Shown: in pieces, positions 31,496-42,235 of the stretch
Numbering within the stretch: position 1 is the first letter of the stretch
Layout of the letters: each line of letters starts with the position of its first letter
Origin: Nemertoderma westbladi
Lineage: Eukaryota > Xenacoelomorpha > Nemertodermatida > Nemertodermatidae
Assembly (NCBI GenBank): GCA_032718475.1
Contig: JAUCBJ010003386.1
Location: 1-43,175, forward strand
Reading direction: 5' to 3'
Length of the DNA: 43,175 nucleotides
Program-made: the position numbers and the translations under genes
The notes under the pieces: generated by a model
The model's database searches: none
Told to the model about the DNA's origin: nothing
Seen by the model: only the letters and a program-made list of their open reading frames with translations

Positions 31496-31747
31496 ATATC
31501 CCGATCGGGATATTTACATAAATATATGATTTTCACTCTGTAATATCTTTTGAAAGCCCTAACTGCCTAACACCACTTCTCGGGGCACAAACGAATATAA
31601 CCCATTTTTCCTGATATATCTGCTGGATGGCGCCATTTGGGTTGCTTTTTTATAGTTTAGGTCGCTTTTTAGAAAGGTTGAATATATACCGATCGGGATA
31701 TGTAAATATCCCGATCGGGATATATTCATATATCCCGATCGGGATAG
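31496..31747. repeat. Inverted repeat built on ATATCCCGATCGGGATAT
   Basis: The 18-base palindrome occurs at 31496-31513, with near copies at about 31686-31701, 31707-31724 and 31730-31747. GGGATATTTACATA at left is matched by TATGTAAATATCCC at right, so the whole segment behaves as a small inverted-repeat element of about 250 bp. Confidence 0.7.
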
Positions 31748-32044
31748 GGAACCCTACTGAAGGTGCTGAAAGGGCGGGCGGGACTGGCGCAGAGACACTG
31801 AGAGATGTCAATGAATGTCAGACTCAGAACTGCAGAATGCCGAATGTGCTGCTTCTGGGGCAGCCAGCTGCCAGCCTGCCAGCGTAGCCTCGACAATTAT
31901 AGAAATAGGCCTACTGCCGCTGCGCTCGACACGATTTTTGAATTGCTGGCGTACCCGTCCGCTGTCAGCCCGTACCGGTAGCTTTGCACCAGACTGGAAT
32001 CCATACACTTTGCGCCGGATTACTCAGGCGCACTTTGCAATAAA

Positions 32045-32150
32045 AGCGCGCCAATGTGGCGCGCTCGAAAATCGTAAAGCGCGCCGACTTTGGCGCGTGG
32101 CGCGCTCGAAAATCGTAAAGCTCGCCGGCTTTGGCGCGTGGCGCTCCCAA
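32045..32150. repeat. GC-rich tandem repeat, about 41-bp unit
   Basis: GCGCGCTCGAAAATCGTAAA then GCGCCGRCTTTGGCGCGTG repeats about two and a half times, each unit carrying internal GGCGCG / CGCGCC inverted matches. Confidence 0.75.
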
Positions 32151-32340
32151 AAATAAAAACCGGCGCCGATTTGATAGTTTACAGGTTTAATAATTAGGCT
32201 ATGTGGAAGTGCCTTAAAAATTGCATTAGCTGTTTAAAAATTTCGGCTCGCTTCGCTCGCCTTTCTTTTTCTATTGTATGGTTCAGTGGTTATGGTTAGG
32301 CAACTGTCAGACTGTTGTATAGGGCAGTCTGGTTCCTGGC

Positions 32341-32412
32341 TTAATTTGACATTATGTCAAATTTGACATTTTGCTTTTCAAATTTGACATTTCATGCTAA
32401 ATTTGACATGGA
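32341..32412. repeat. AATTTGACAT cluster
   Basis: AATTTGACAT occurs five times in about 70 bases (near 32343, 32360, 32381 and 32400, and once overlapping a TATGTCAAATT reversal). Irregular spacing. Confidence 0.65.
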
Positions 32413-32575
32413 AAAAGAGAAAAAATGCTTTGGGAGTTCAATTATTTAATTGGGCATCTGAATTTTTATATGTAGACATTAATTTGCCATTTGAACATTT
32501 TCACCAGGGGTAATTGAAATTCACCAAGAATTTTTGTAGGGCAGCAGGGACTGATACAACAGTACTGACTGACTG

Positions 32576-33233
32576 GTCTATAAAATACCTGAGTGTTTAA
32601 AGCTCATCTATCCCATCATAGTAGACATGTACCGTACAACAAGAGTCCCACAAGAAATGAAAACAAATAAGTTGGTGCCAGTCCCCAAGAAGGGCAACCT
32701 AACACTCTATGGTTCTTTTCGGGGAATCTCATTGATCTCGATTGCTGCAAAACTATACAATAGAATTCTATTAAATCGCATCAGGGATCCCATTGAGAGA
32801 CTGCTACGTGGAAATCAGAATGGGTTCCGTAAAGGTCGTGGGACCATGGAGCCCATTTTGGCACTTAGAAGGATAATTGAAGAGTTATCAAAAAAGAAAG
32901 ACAGGCATCTGGCTGTTATCTTTGTTGACTTCTTCAAGGCCTTTGATTCAGTCTCTCGCTCACGTATGTTCAGCATACTTTCATTATATGGGATTCCTGA
33001 TGAAATTATTGCAGCAATCAGATCAGTATATGATGGTTCGACAACATTTGTGTCTACTGTTGACGGTGACACAGAACCATTTGAAGTGTTATGGGGCGTC
33101 CTCCAAGGAGACACACTTGCACCATTCTTGTTCATTATTGTACCGTAGTTGACTATGTTCTACGCATGTCCTTAGATCATCATCATAATGATGATGGGGT
33201 GATGATAACTCCACCTACTGGCTCCAGAAGGGG
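32576..33233 (+). pseudogene. LINE-type reverse transcriptase fragment, broken
   Basis: The frame containing the ATG at 32627 stays open upstream to about 32576 and keeps reverse-transcriptase-like sequence there. Visible motifs: KTNKLVPVPKKGN, FRGISLISIAAK (block 1-2), NQNGFRKGRGT, IFVDFFKAFDSV (motif A with its catalytic Asp), and VLQGDTLAPFLFII (motif B). The frame stops at 33146; a homologous-looking continuation (VDYVLRMSLDH) is found in another frame, apparently after a 5-base insertion. The YxDD motif C is absent because the fragment ends at the inverted-repeat element starting at 33231. No endonuclease domain is seen. A dead 5'- and 3'-truncated non-LTR element of the animal type; the clade is not certain. 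Confidence 0.88.
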
Positions 33234-33884
33234 GACGTCTATTTACACCAAAAACACACAAAAACACACAAAAACTCACAAAAACACACAAAAACACACA
33301 AAAACTCACAAAAACACACAAAAACATACAAAAACACACAAAAACAGACAAAAACATACGGCATATATATGAAATGCCTGCAAAGGTAATTATCATTGCG
33401 GTTTGGGTTGTTGTCTGTTTGTATGCCTGTTTGTCTGTGTGGATGTAATTAATTGTAATCCAAAACGCAATAGTTGGGTGTAGTTGGGTGAAAGTTGGGT
33501 GTAGTTGGGTGTTTAGGCTGACCGTCCAGTAGTCTACACTCTACAGGTACCTTCAGTATAAATTAGATCATTGATGCACTCGATCCTCCGTGGAATCCCC
33601 ATTATGAACATCACATATATTTCGCCTGGACGGATGCATCGCGCTTATTCAATCTAAACATTACTATATGATTGTGATCAGGCAGGCAGGTTATGGTTGA
33701 TATCAGTTAATGCGATGCCTTTGATAAATTGCGCAAAGGGCGATTAAGTACTTTAATACAGTAGATAGTGTGGTTGCGTTTTCGCCAACATCTCTTTCCA
33801 AGCTTGGTGAGAATAACTCTTCCGGGAAGAAAAATATACTCGATTTATGACTACTATCATCTGATCATATGTTGACGTCACATT

Positions 33885-35775
33885 AAATAAACACAAATAA
33901 ACAAAAACACACACAAACAAAAGCAAACAAAACACACAAAAACAAACAAAAGACACATAAAGAAACAAAACACACAAAAACAAACAAAAACACACAAAAA
34001 CAAACAGAAACACACAAAAACATACAATTCACACAAAAACACACAAAAATATACAATTCACACAAAAACACACTAAAACAAACAAAAACACACTAAAACA
34101 AACAAAAACACACAAAAACAAACAAAAACACATAAAAACAAACATAAACACACAAAATCAAACAAAAAACAAACAAAACACACAAAAACAAACAGAAACA
34201 CAAAAACAAACAAAAGACACATAAAGAAACAAAACACACAAAAACAAACAAAAACAAACAAACACACAAAAACATACAATTCACACAAAAACACACAAAA
34301 ATATACAATTCACACAAAAACACACAAAACAAACAAAAACACACTAAAACAAACAAAAACACACTAAAACAAACAAAAACACACAAAAACAAACAAAAAC
34401 ACATAAAAACAAACATAAACACACAAAATCAAACAAAAACAAACAAAACACACAAAAACAAACAGAAACACACAAAACAAACAAAAACACACAAAAACAA
34501 ACAAAAACACACAAAAACAAATAAACAAAAACACACAGAAAAACAAACAAAAGCAAACAAAACAAACAAAAACAAACAAAAACCCCAAAACAAACACAAA
34601 TATACAAAAACAAACAAAAACACACACAAACAAACAAAAGCAAACAAACACACAAAAACAAACAAACAAAAACACAACAAACAAACAAACAAACAAATCA
34701 AACAGCAACACAACAAACAACACAAAAACAAACAAAAACACAACAAACAAACAAACAAACAAACAAACAAACAAAAACATACAATCACACAAATAACAAA
34801 CAAACAAACAACAAACAAACAACACAAACAAACAACACAAACAAACAAACACACAAAAACAAACAAAAACAAACAAACAACAAACAACAACAAACAAAAA
34901 ACACACAAACAAACAAACAAAAAACACACAAACAAACAAACAACACACAAACAAACAAAAACACACAAACAAACAAAAACACACAAAAACAAACAAACAA
35001 CACAAACAAACAAACAAACACACAAACAAACAAAAACAAACAAACACACAAAAACAAACAAACACACAAACAAACAAACAACACAAACAAACAAACAAAA
35101 ACAAACAAACAAACAAACAAACAAACACAAACAAACAAACAAACAAACAAACAAACAAAAACAAACAACAAACAAACAAACAAACAAACAAAAACAAACA
35201 AAAACACAACAAACAAACAAACAAACAAACACAAACAAACAAACAAACAAACAAACAAACAAACAAACAAACAAACAAACAAACAAAAACACACAAACAA
35301 ACAAACAACAAAAACATACAACACAAAAACACACAAAAACATACAATTCACACAAAAACACACAAAACAAACAAAAGCAAACAAAACAACAAAACAAAAA
35401 AAACACAAAAACAAACACAAAAACAAATAAACAAAAACACACACAAACAAACAAAAGCAAACAAAACACACAAAAACAAACAAAAGAAACATAAAGAAAC
35501 AGAACACACAAAAAGAAACAAAAACACACAAAAACAAACAGAAACACACAAAAACATACAATTCACACAAAAACATCACAAAAACACACAAAACACAAAA
35601 ACACACAAAAACAAACAAAAACACACAAAAACAAACAAAAACACACAAAAACAAACAAAAACACACAAAAACAAACAAAACATACAAAAACAAACAAAAA
35701 CACACAAAAACAAACAAAAACACACAAAAACAAAACAAAGACACACAAAAACAACAAAAACAAACAAACAAAAAC
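33885..35775. repeat. A/C-only tandem repeat, about 1.9 kb
   Basis: Made of AAACAAAC, AAACACAC and occasional ACATACAATTCACAC phrases with almost no G or T. Higher-order blocks recur (for example the phrase with ACATACAATTCACAC near 34021, 34053, 34273 and 35338). The complementary strand therefore gives open frames up to 372 codons of Phe/Val/Cys/Leu, which are artefacts. Confidence 0.92.
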
Positions 35776-36474
35776 TTTGTTTTTGTTTTAAAACAAAACA
35801 AAACATTTATTTTGTAACAATATATCACTCTATCTTTTATTAAAGAATTAAGCCACAATAAAGTACCAAATTAAGAATAAAATTACGTAGGCCTATATTA
35901 CATAGGGGAAAAAAAACTAAGAACATATAAGCCGTGAAGTTTATAACTGGTCTTGCTTTCCCATGTAATAAATAAATTAGTTTTATCATGGCCATTCAAT
36001 TCCACTACAATTCCGATTTTATTACCGATTTTAAAATATTATTACATTTTTAAAAAATGTTGTTTATAGGCCTACTACAGTATGATTCTTCTGCAAATAT
36101 ATTTATTACATCGTCCCAATAAATCACATCAAACTTCCCGTTTCTCTACTGTATACTTAATAAATCCAAACTACTTAAACGATCTTGTAATTGTAAATAT
36201 AGTAAATAATAGCATTGTTGTTGCAAGTGGCAAGCCCTGGGTGATTTAATAATAAAATGGGTTTTGTAAGTGTTTTATTCCATCAATAGGCCCAATAAAA
36301 TAATTAATTTTTTTTTTAATTATTTAATTATTTTCTAATCCCCCCCCCCCCCCCCCACCCTCGGTATGCCTCTGTTAAGCATACATAGTATGAAATACAG
36401 ACACAGGGTGTATAATGACAAAGTATGAATGAATCGAGCTAATACTGTAGTTTCAGATTCGCAGGTAGAATTTA
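35776..36474. other. Unique spacer inside the large inverted-repeat element
   Basis: AT-rich with a poly-C run at 36340-36356. No gene. Confidence 0.5.
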
Positions 36475-37142
36475 ATGTGACGTCAACATATGATCAGATG
36501 CTGAGATGATGGTAGTCATAAATCGAGTATATTTTTCTTCCCGGAAGAGTTATTCTCACCAAGCTTGGAAAGAGATGTTGGCAGAAACGCAACCACACTA
36601 TCTACTGTATTACGGTAAATAATCGCCCTTTGCGCAATTTATCAAAGGCATCATTAACTGATATCAACCATAACCTGCCTGCCTGATCACAATCATATAG
36701 TAATGTTTAGATTGAATAAGCGCGATGCATCCGTCCAGGCGAAATATATATGATGTTCCTAATGGGAATTCCACAGAGGATCGAGTGCATCAATGATCTA
36801 ATTTATACTGAAGGTACCTGTAGAGTGTAGACTACTGGACTATGCCTATAGGTATTTCAGCAATAACTATTGCGTTTTGGATTACAATTAATTACATCCA
36901 TACAGACAAACAGGCATACAAACAGACAACAACCCAAACCGCAATGATAATTACCTTTGCAGGCATTTCATATATGTGCCGTATGTTTTTGTCTGTTTTT
37001 GTGTGTTTTTGTATGTTTTTGTGTGTTTTTGTGTGTTTTTGTGAGTTTTTGTGTGTTTTTGTGTGTTTTTGTGTGTTTTTGTGAGTTTTTGTGTGTTTTT
37101 GTGTGTTTTTGGTGTAAATAGACGTCCCCGAAAAAAGCCATA

Positions 37143-38054
37143 ACATGCAGTCAGGAACACTGGTCACAATATGTCCAATTTACAGCCAGAATGTGTCCGC
37201 GGAAAAGGGTCCTACGAATTACCCCAAAATACCCCAAAACACCCCAAAATACCCCAAAATACTCAAAAATACCCTAAAATATTCAAAAATTACCCCAAAA
37301 TACCCCAAAAAGGCTAAAAAATTACCCCAAAATACCCCAAAATAAGCTAACAATGTTTTTTAACAGCGAGGGAAAGGAGCAGGTTACAGTGGCAAGTTTT
37401 TTTAACCAAAACAATAAACGAGAGTGAAGAAAAATTTTTTAATTATTTTGGGGTAATTCGTCATTATTTTGGGGTAATTCGTCATTTTGCCATATTTTGG
37501 GGTAAATTAAATTTCCAAAACAAAGGCTCAAAAAAAAGTATTTTGGGGTAATTCTAAACTATTTTGGGGTATTTTGGGGTAATTATAAACTATTTTGGGG
37601 TATTTTGGGGTAGTTTTATACTATTTTGGGGTCTTTTGGGGTATTTTGGGGTGTTTTGGGGTATTTTGGGGTAATTCGTAGGACCGGCGGAAAACGCTCT
37701 CAGAGTGAAATTTCTCCATAGAAAACAATGCTAAATTTCATTTGAAAACCGGCAGTGAAATTTTAACATTGGCATTCTAAAAATTATGCCATTAGAATCG
37801 TCATAAAATTCTGTATAAATTAATTTGAGAATTAGAATCTCATCGTTGGGATAACTATCATAATATTAAAAATAAAAATGTGCCCAGCTTCTGCTTTGAG
37901 TACTATTGGAGTTACAGCCAAAATATGTCCGGAAATATAATCGCAGCCTGTGAAGGACAAATAGTGGCTGCACGGACACTTTCTGGCTGTAAATATGTGG
38001 ACAATTTCTGGCTGAGCTTCAGCCAGAAAGTGACCAGTGTTCCTAACTGACATG
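37143..38054. mobile_element. Inverted-repeat element with 5-bp TSD, entered by a MITE
   Basis: Body 37148-38049, flanked by ACATG at 37143-37147 and 38050-38054. Ends CAGTCAGGAACACTGGTCAC and, reversed, CAGTTAGGAACACTGGTCAC (19 of 20). Further inward CCAGAA / TTCTGGCTG phrases repeat several times near both ends. The MITE at 37207-37686 sits in it. It starts only 18 bases from the end of the 33231-37129 element. Confidence 0.85.
37199..37694. mobile_element. Palindromic MITE, copy 2
   Basis: Body 37207-37686, flanked by GCGGAAAA at 37199-37206 and 37687-37694 (8 bp; the ninth base differs). It is nearly the reverse complement of the copy at 30471-30931, with a few small differences in the ACCCCAAAAT-rich arms (for example ACTCAAAAATACCCTAAAAT near 37261). 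The unique core with GGAAAGGAGCAGGTTACAG and AACCAAAACAATAAACGA lies at 37370-37421. Confidence 0.92.
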
Positions 38055-38369
38055 CATAAACTCATGAGTTTCAATCATGCTGCTCGAAGCGGAAAATCCA
38101 GAAATCACCCGAATTTAAAAATAATTTTTTTCTATGAAGTTACACATACAGACATAGGTCTAGGTTTTAGAGAGTGTATGTGTGAAATTTGAGACAAAGC
38201 GGTGAATCGGTCCAAAAATAGCCACTGCAGCACCGGGGGGAACAGGGGAAAGTGTTTGTCACTGTCTGACGGTGCCTCGCTCAAACAGTCAAATGTGATA
38301 GAACCAGGATGGACTGATGGAGGCCCCCAAACCTGCAAACTGCAAACAGGAATGAGCCAAAACCACTTA

Positions 38370-38410
38370 TTCCCCAAAAATACCAATAATCTGATAATAA
38401 TCAGATATGG
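38370..38410. repeat. Short inverted repeat
   Basis: CCAATAATCTGATAATAATC-AGATATGG holds overlapping ATCTGAT / ATCAGAT matches. No function assigned. Confidence 0.3.
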
Positions 38411-38817
38411 CAGTATGGCAGTATGGTACCGGTAGTTACTAGTTAGGTAGGTCTAGGCCCACAGTCGGGGAGAAGTTCAAATTTCAACTGAGTTGAAATT
38501 TAAAACTTTTTTTTTTAATTCAACTTTTAAGTTGTAAATTCAACTCTAAAATGGCAGGAGGCCCAGAAGGGCCCCAAGACGTTACAGAAGGGGGGGGGGG
38601 GGGTGTTTTTAATGTTTTTATGGGTGTATCTCGAAAAATCAACCCTCCATTACCGATGGAATAAAAACTTTCACCGTCGGGATTACATTTTTTAAAAACA
38701 TTTTAAGTGATTACATTTGCAAATTAGCTGAAATACTACAGGAATTTATTAGATGTATTAAATTACTACCGCTAGGCCTATACAGCTATGTGTCATAATT
38801 ATTATACAATGGAATTA
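38411..38817. other. Gene-free stretch with poly-G run
   Basis: Contains AACTGAGTTGAAATT / AATTCAACTTTTAAGTTG repeats (38480-38550), a small GGCCCAGAAGGGCC palindrome near 38561, and a G run at 38590-38603. Confidence 0.35.
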
Positions 38818-38930
38818 GGGATCGACCGAATTATTCGGTTCGGTACCGAATTTTGCCGAATATGGCATATTCGGTTCCGGCCGAATTTTAAAATTTGAGT
38901 TGACGAATATTCGGCACAAATTGCAAATTA
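38818..38930 (+). mobile_element. One end of a probable hAT-like element
   Basis: TAGGGATCGACCGAAT followed by closely spaced ATTCGG / CCGAAT sites in both orientations, the pattern of a terminal repeat plus subterminal transposase sites. The opposite end was not found in the window. Confidence 0.35.
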
Positions 38931-39019
38931 CTACTGTAGAAGCAATATCAGAACATCTGAACATAGCTGCATGCATAGGCCTAGCTCAGTAGCTGTAAGA
39001 AATTTAACAGGTGAGGGTG

Positions 39020-39380
39020 TCGTTAGTTGTTAGTTCTAAAGTACTGTACTTTTTAGTTCCAAACCGGATACGTCAGTACGTCATTAGTTCCAATGTGGGC
39101 GTCAATAGTTTTAACAGTTTTAGTTCCAATGGAATAGTCTCTTAGTTCTCTTCACCGTAATCGCGTCATTGGTTCCAATGGAATACAGTCCCGCTCTCAA
39201 AAAGCATTCCTTTGATCAAACATTGATCAAGGTTTGATCAAAATGTATCATAGAGTAGCATTGAAAGTAGCATTGACATTGAAATGACATTGATGGCATA
39301 TTGAAATGACCTAGAAATCGACGGACCGAAATTCCAGACTTTCTGTCTCATATGGAAATGACATTGAAATGATTTCAAGG
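39020..39380. repeat. Degenerate tandem phrases
   Basis: TAGTTCCAATG or close variants occur four times at 39050-39185, TTGATCAA three times at 39212-39242, and GAAATGACATTGA-like phrases at 39265-39375. Irregular and old. Confidence 0.5.
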
Positions 39381-40020
39381 TAACAGTTTACATCTCTCTT
39401 CTGCGATAAGCCTTTGTACTCCAGATTCCTGCTGAGAGCTGAGGCTTTGTTAATGGTCAAGCCGCGATGTGATTGACAGGGCGGCGGATGGAGCTTGCTT
39501 GACTTTGTGTCCCAGACTGAGTTTTGTTCTTGTAGGGCAGGGCCTATTATTACACCAACAACTAGTTCAGAAAAACAGCTTTTGGAATATTTTTAAATTA
39601 TTATTTATTATAAATTAGTAGTTAAATAAATTTTAATACTCTGCTGATAAGGTATTTTTATTGAAAATTAACTTAATTTCTTTTAAAGTAAACTATGTAT
39701 AGCATTAGTCACCGACACATCATTAGATTTTAAATCAGTTTAACGTATTGTAATCATAATTCTTTAAATATTGACAATCAAATTGGGTTATTAATACTTA
39801 TTCTGCTCATTCATTTTTAATTAATGGAGGGTTTTAACCATCCGGCCGACAAGACAAACCACACTGTTGCTCACAGGTCGTTGTAAGACAATACATTCAA
39901 TATTACCACAGTTGTTATTCCATCCCCTCTCTTGTCAGCTTGTTGTGGACTATTACTATATGGCAGTGATTTTTTATGTCCTTTTATTTGACTTTTTTGT
40001 CCTCCTTTTTTTTACGAATT
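39381..40020. other. Gene-free stretch
   Basis: AT-rich, nothing recognised. Confidence 0.35.
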
Positions 40021-40026
40021 GTGCAT

Positions 40027-40085
40027 AATGACTTTTGTTGTCCCTTTAATGACTTTTGTTGTCCTTTTAATGACTTTTTATGTAT
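40027..40085. repeat. Tandem repeat TAATGACTTTTGTTGTCC
   Basis: Three copies of TAATGACTTTTGTTGTCCTT, the last degenerate. Confidence 0.75.
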
Positions 40086-40099
40086 GTATTTCTTCAAAG

Positions 40100-40310
40100 T
40101 GCCAGACTGCTGATTTCTGGACTGTCAGACAGTTGATTTCAACATGCCTATGCCAAAACATTCAAAATTTGTTGATTTCTGGTCTGTCGGACAGTTCGTT
40201 TCACTATGCCTGTGCCAAAACATTCAAAATTCCATGATTTATAGACTATGAGCTAGATTTCCATATGCGCCTGTGGTAAAACACTCTAAATTTAATAGTT
40301 TGTGGTTGTT
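40100..40310. repeat. Tandem repeat, about 68-bp unit, three copies
   Basis: GATTTCTGGACTGTC, GACAGTTGATTTCA, ATGCCTATGCCAAAACATTC repeated with increasing divergence to the right. Confidence 0.8.
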
Positions 40311-40368
40311 TTCGATAATCGATTACCACACAACGTAGAAAAACACTCATTTTATAGCCAAAAAACAA

Positions 40369-40566
40369 TTACCAATTGATGGAAAGGAGCAGGTTAAGGC
40401 CGGATTTTCTAACCAAAACAATAAACAATCCCTTTACCAAATGAAGGAAAGGAGCAGGTTACATAGAGGGTATTTTCTAACCAAAACAATAAACGATAAC
40501 ATTACCAATTGAGAGAAAGGAGCAGGTTACAGAGGCGGGATTTCCTAACCAAAACAATAAACGAAA
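40369..40566. repeat. Three tandem copies of the MITE core module
   Basis: Units start at about 40369, 40434 and 40502 (spacing 65-68). Each has TTACCAATTGA, GGAAAGGAGCAGGTTACA and AACCAAAACAATAAACGA. The last two blocks equal the unique centre of the MITEs at 30471-30931 and 37207-37686, but the ACCCCAAAAT arms are absent here. Confidence 0.85.
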
Positions 40567-40980
40567 AATTTTAGCTGATTTCGTTGATACGTTCTCTAGA
40601 TATCGCTGTTTGAAATTTGACCTATTTGCAAAAATCTATAAAGCACATTATTTGGGATGGGGTATTAAATGTGTCTGATTATTAGTTTTGAATTAATTGT
40701 GCTCGATTCTAACCATTGGAGACATGAATGTCAATATTTTTGTAACTAAATTCGTAAACTATTGATCTGAAGGTGGCAATGGGTGTTAAAATTCCTCCGA
40801 AAATTTGACATTTTTGAAAAATACCAATTTTGTAATGTGTTGTTCATTTTTCTGATAATTGGTTTACCTGTTATTTAAGTTTCCCTAACCTAATGCTAAA
40901 AACTGCTACATTGAAAGCTTTGGTGGTGCAATCTGATTAATTCTATGTTCATGGGCTTTTATACCTGACATAATTGAATC

Positions 40981-41032
40981 AATATTAAAACAATAAAATA
41001 GGACATGGGGTCTATTTTATTGTTTTAATATT
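40981..41032. repeat. Perfect 21-bp hairpin
   Basis: AATATTAAAACAATAAAATAG at 40981-41001, a 10-base loop, and its exact complement at 41012-41032. Could fold as RNA or be a tiny transposon remnant; the perfect pairing and AT-rich stem argue against a microRNA precursor. Confidence 0.75.
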
Positions 41033-41640
41033 AATATTACAATCCCTCTAAAGTCGTGGTTGTCAACATCATATAATAATTGAATCAGGCAGTCAGGTAC
41101 AGTTTGGTATGTTCATTAATGCATTTATTTTTCTTTATTGTATTTAATTGATTATTGTAAGATATATAAGCATACAGTATAACCTAATCCTATTTACTAA
41201 AGTTTCTTCATACAGTAGTTTTAAATTTAACTCATGTTTTTCATGAAGTTCGGGATATAACCCTAAATTTTGATTATAGTGGCCCTTCGCGTGATATAAT
41301 AAAAACCTCCACCGGTACCTATATACAGTATATATACATAATTTTGTTATGTCACCACACCATATCTGACTTTAAATTTTTGGTAAATAATTAGGGCTGG
41401 TTCATAATGTGGTTGCATAGATACAGCAATTAAAAACTAGGAAGGGGCCGATTCCCCCCCCCCCCCCCCCCCCAGTGATAATAGGGTTAAGGCTGAGCCC
41501 TGAGCAATGTACTCCATAGGCAAATTACTGTAATAGCACAAACAACATCGTACTCCTAACAGAACCGGAATGTATCAAAATTCGAAATCATCTGTTATAT
41601 TAAAACAGTGTAAATAATCTAATTGGTATTAAATCTACTG
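41033..41640. other. Gene-free stretch
   Basis: AT-rich with a poly-C run at 41454-41473. No gene. Confidence 0.35.
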
Positions 41641-42235
41641 TAAACAAAGGATAGTACTGTACTAGATTGCGACAACAGTCGAAAACAGTTGAAAACAGGC
41701 GAAAACAAGCGTAAACAGTTGGAATGTAGGGAAAACAGACGAAAACAGTTAGATCGTTTAAAAATAATCATCCATGCATCCAGGTGAAAATAGATATTGA
41801 AGTTAAAGTATTGATTTAGATATTGAAGTTAAAGTATTGATTTAGTGGCATTTAATGATGCCCAACCGGTATACCCAACCGGTAGCGACATTATAAATTT
41901 AGTTATACAGTATACTATAGTATACCCAACCGGAAGAGGAGGACAGTAACTACAACAGGTAGGTACCGGTACGGCAGTGCGGCGGGCACTGATATGAGCA
42001 GTGTTATTGTACATGGGTACGTCATCTTAAGTTAGCGACATTATAAATGCCACTAAATTTTAAATCTATTATTACACCAAGTTAACTTCAGTATCTATTT
42101 TCACCTGGATGCATGGATGATTATTTTTAAACGATCAAACTGTCTTCGACTGTTTTCCCTAAATTCCAACTGTTTTCGCTTGTTTTCGCCTGTTTTCGAC
42201 TGTTGTCACAATCTAGTACTATCCATAAACAAAGG
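41641..42235. mobile_element. Inverted-repeat element with 8-10-bp direct flanks
   Basis: Body about 41649-42224, flanked by TAAACAAAGG at 41641-41650 and 42226-42235. The arms of about 200 bases match well and contain subterminal tandem CGAAAACAGTT-type repeats, CATCCATGCATCCAGGTGAA, and TTTAGTGGCATTTA. The centre has CCCAACCGG three times. Non-coding. The TSD length is ambiguous because the flanking repeat overlaps the terminal GG. Confidence 0.8.

Larger units (their letters stand above)
33231..37129. mobile_element. Large inverted-repeat element with A/C-only core, 3.9 kb
   Basis: Ends GGGGACGTCTATTTACACC and its exact reverse complement at 37111-37129. The arms are about 650 bases (33231-33886 and about 36475-37129), reading outside-in: a CACAAAAA tandem tract, then CATTGCGGTTTGGGTTGTTG, then TCATTGATGCACTCGATCCT, CAGGCAGGCAGG, and AACTCTTCCGGGAAGAAAAA. 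The left arm has an extra GTTGGGTGTA repeat near 33473-33515. No coding region. No clear TSD (left AGAAG, right GAAAA). Fold-back type architecture. Confidence 0.88.

Noticed and set aside
33753-35858. Long minus-strand open frames (up to 372 codons) of Phe/Val/Cys/Leu, looking like membrane proteins
   Set aside because: They are the complement of an A/C-only tandem repeat, which simply lacks stop codons on that strand. All three frames give the same kind of sequence.
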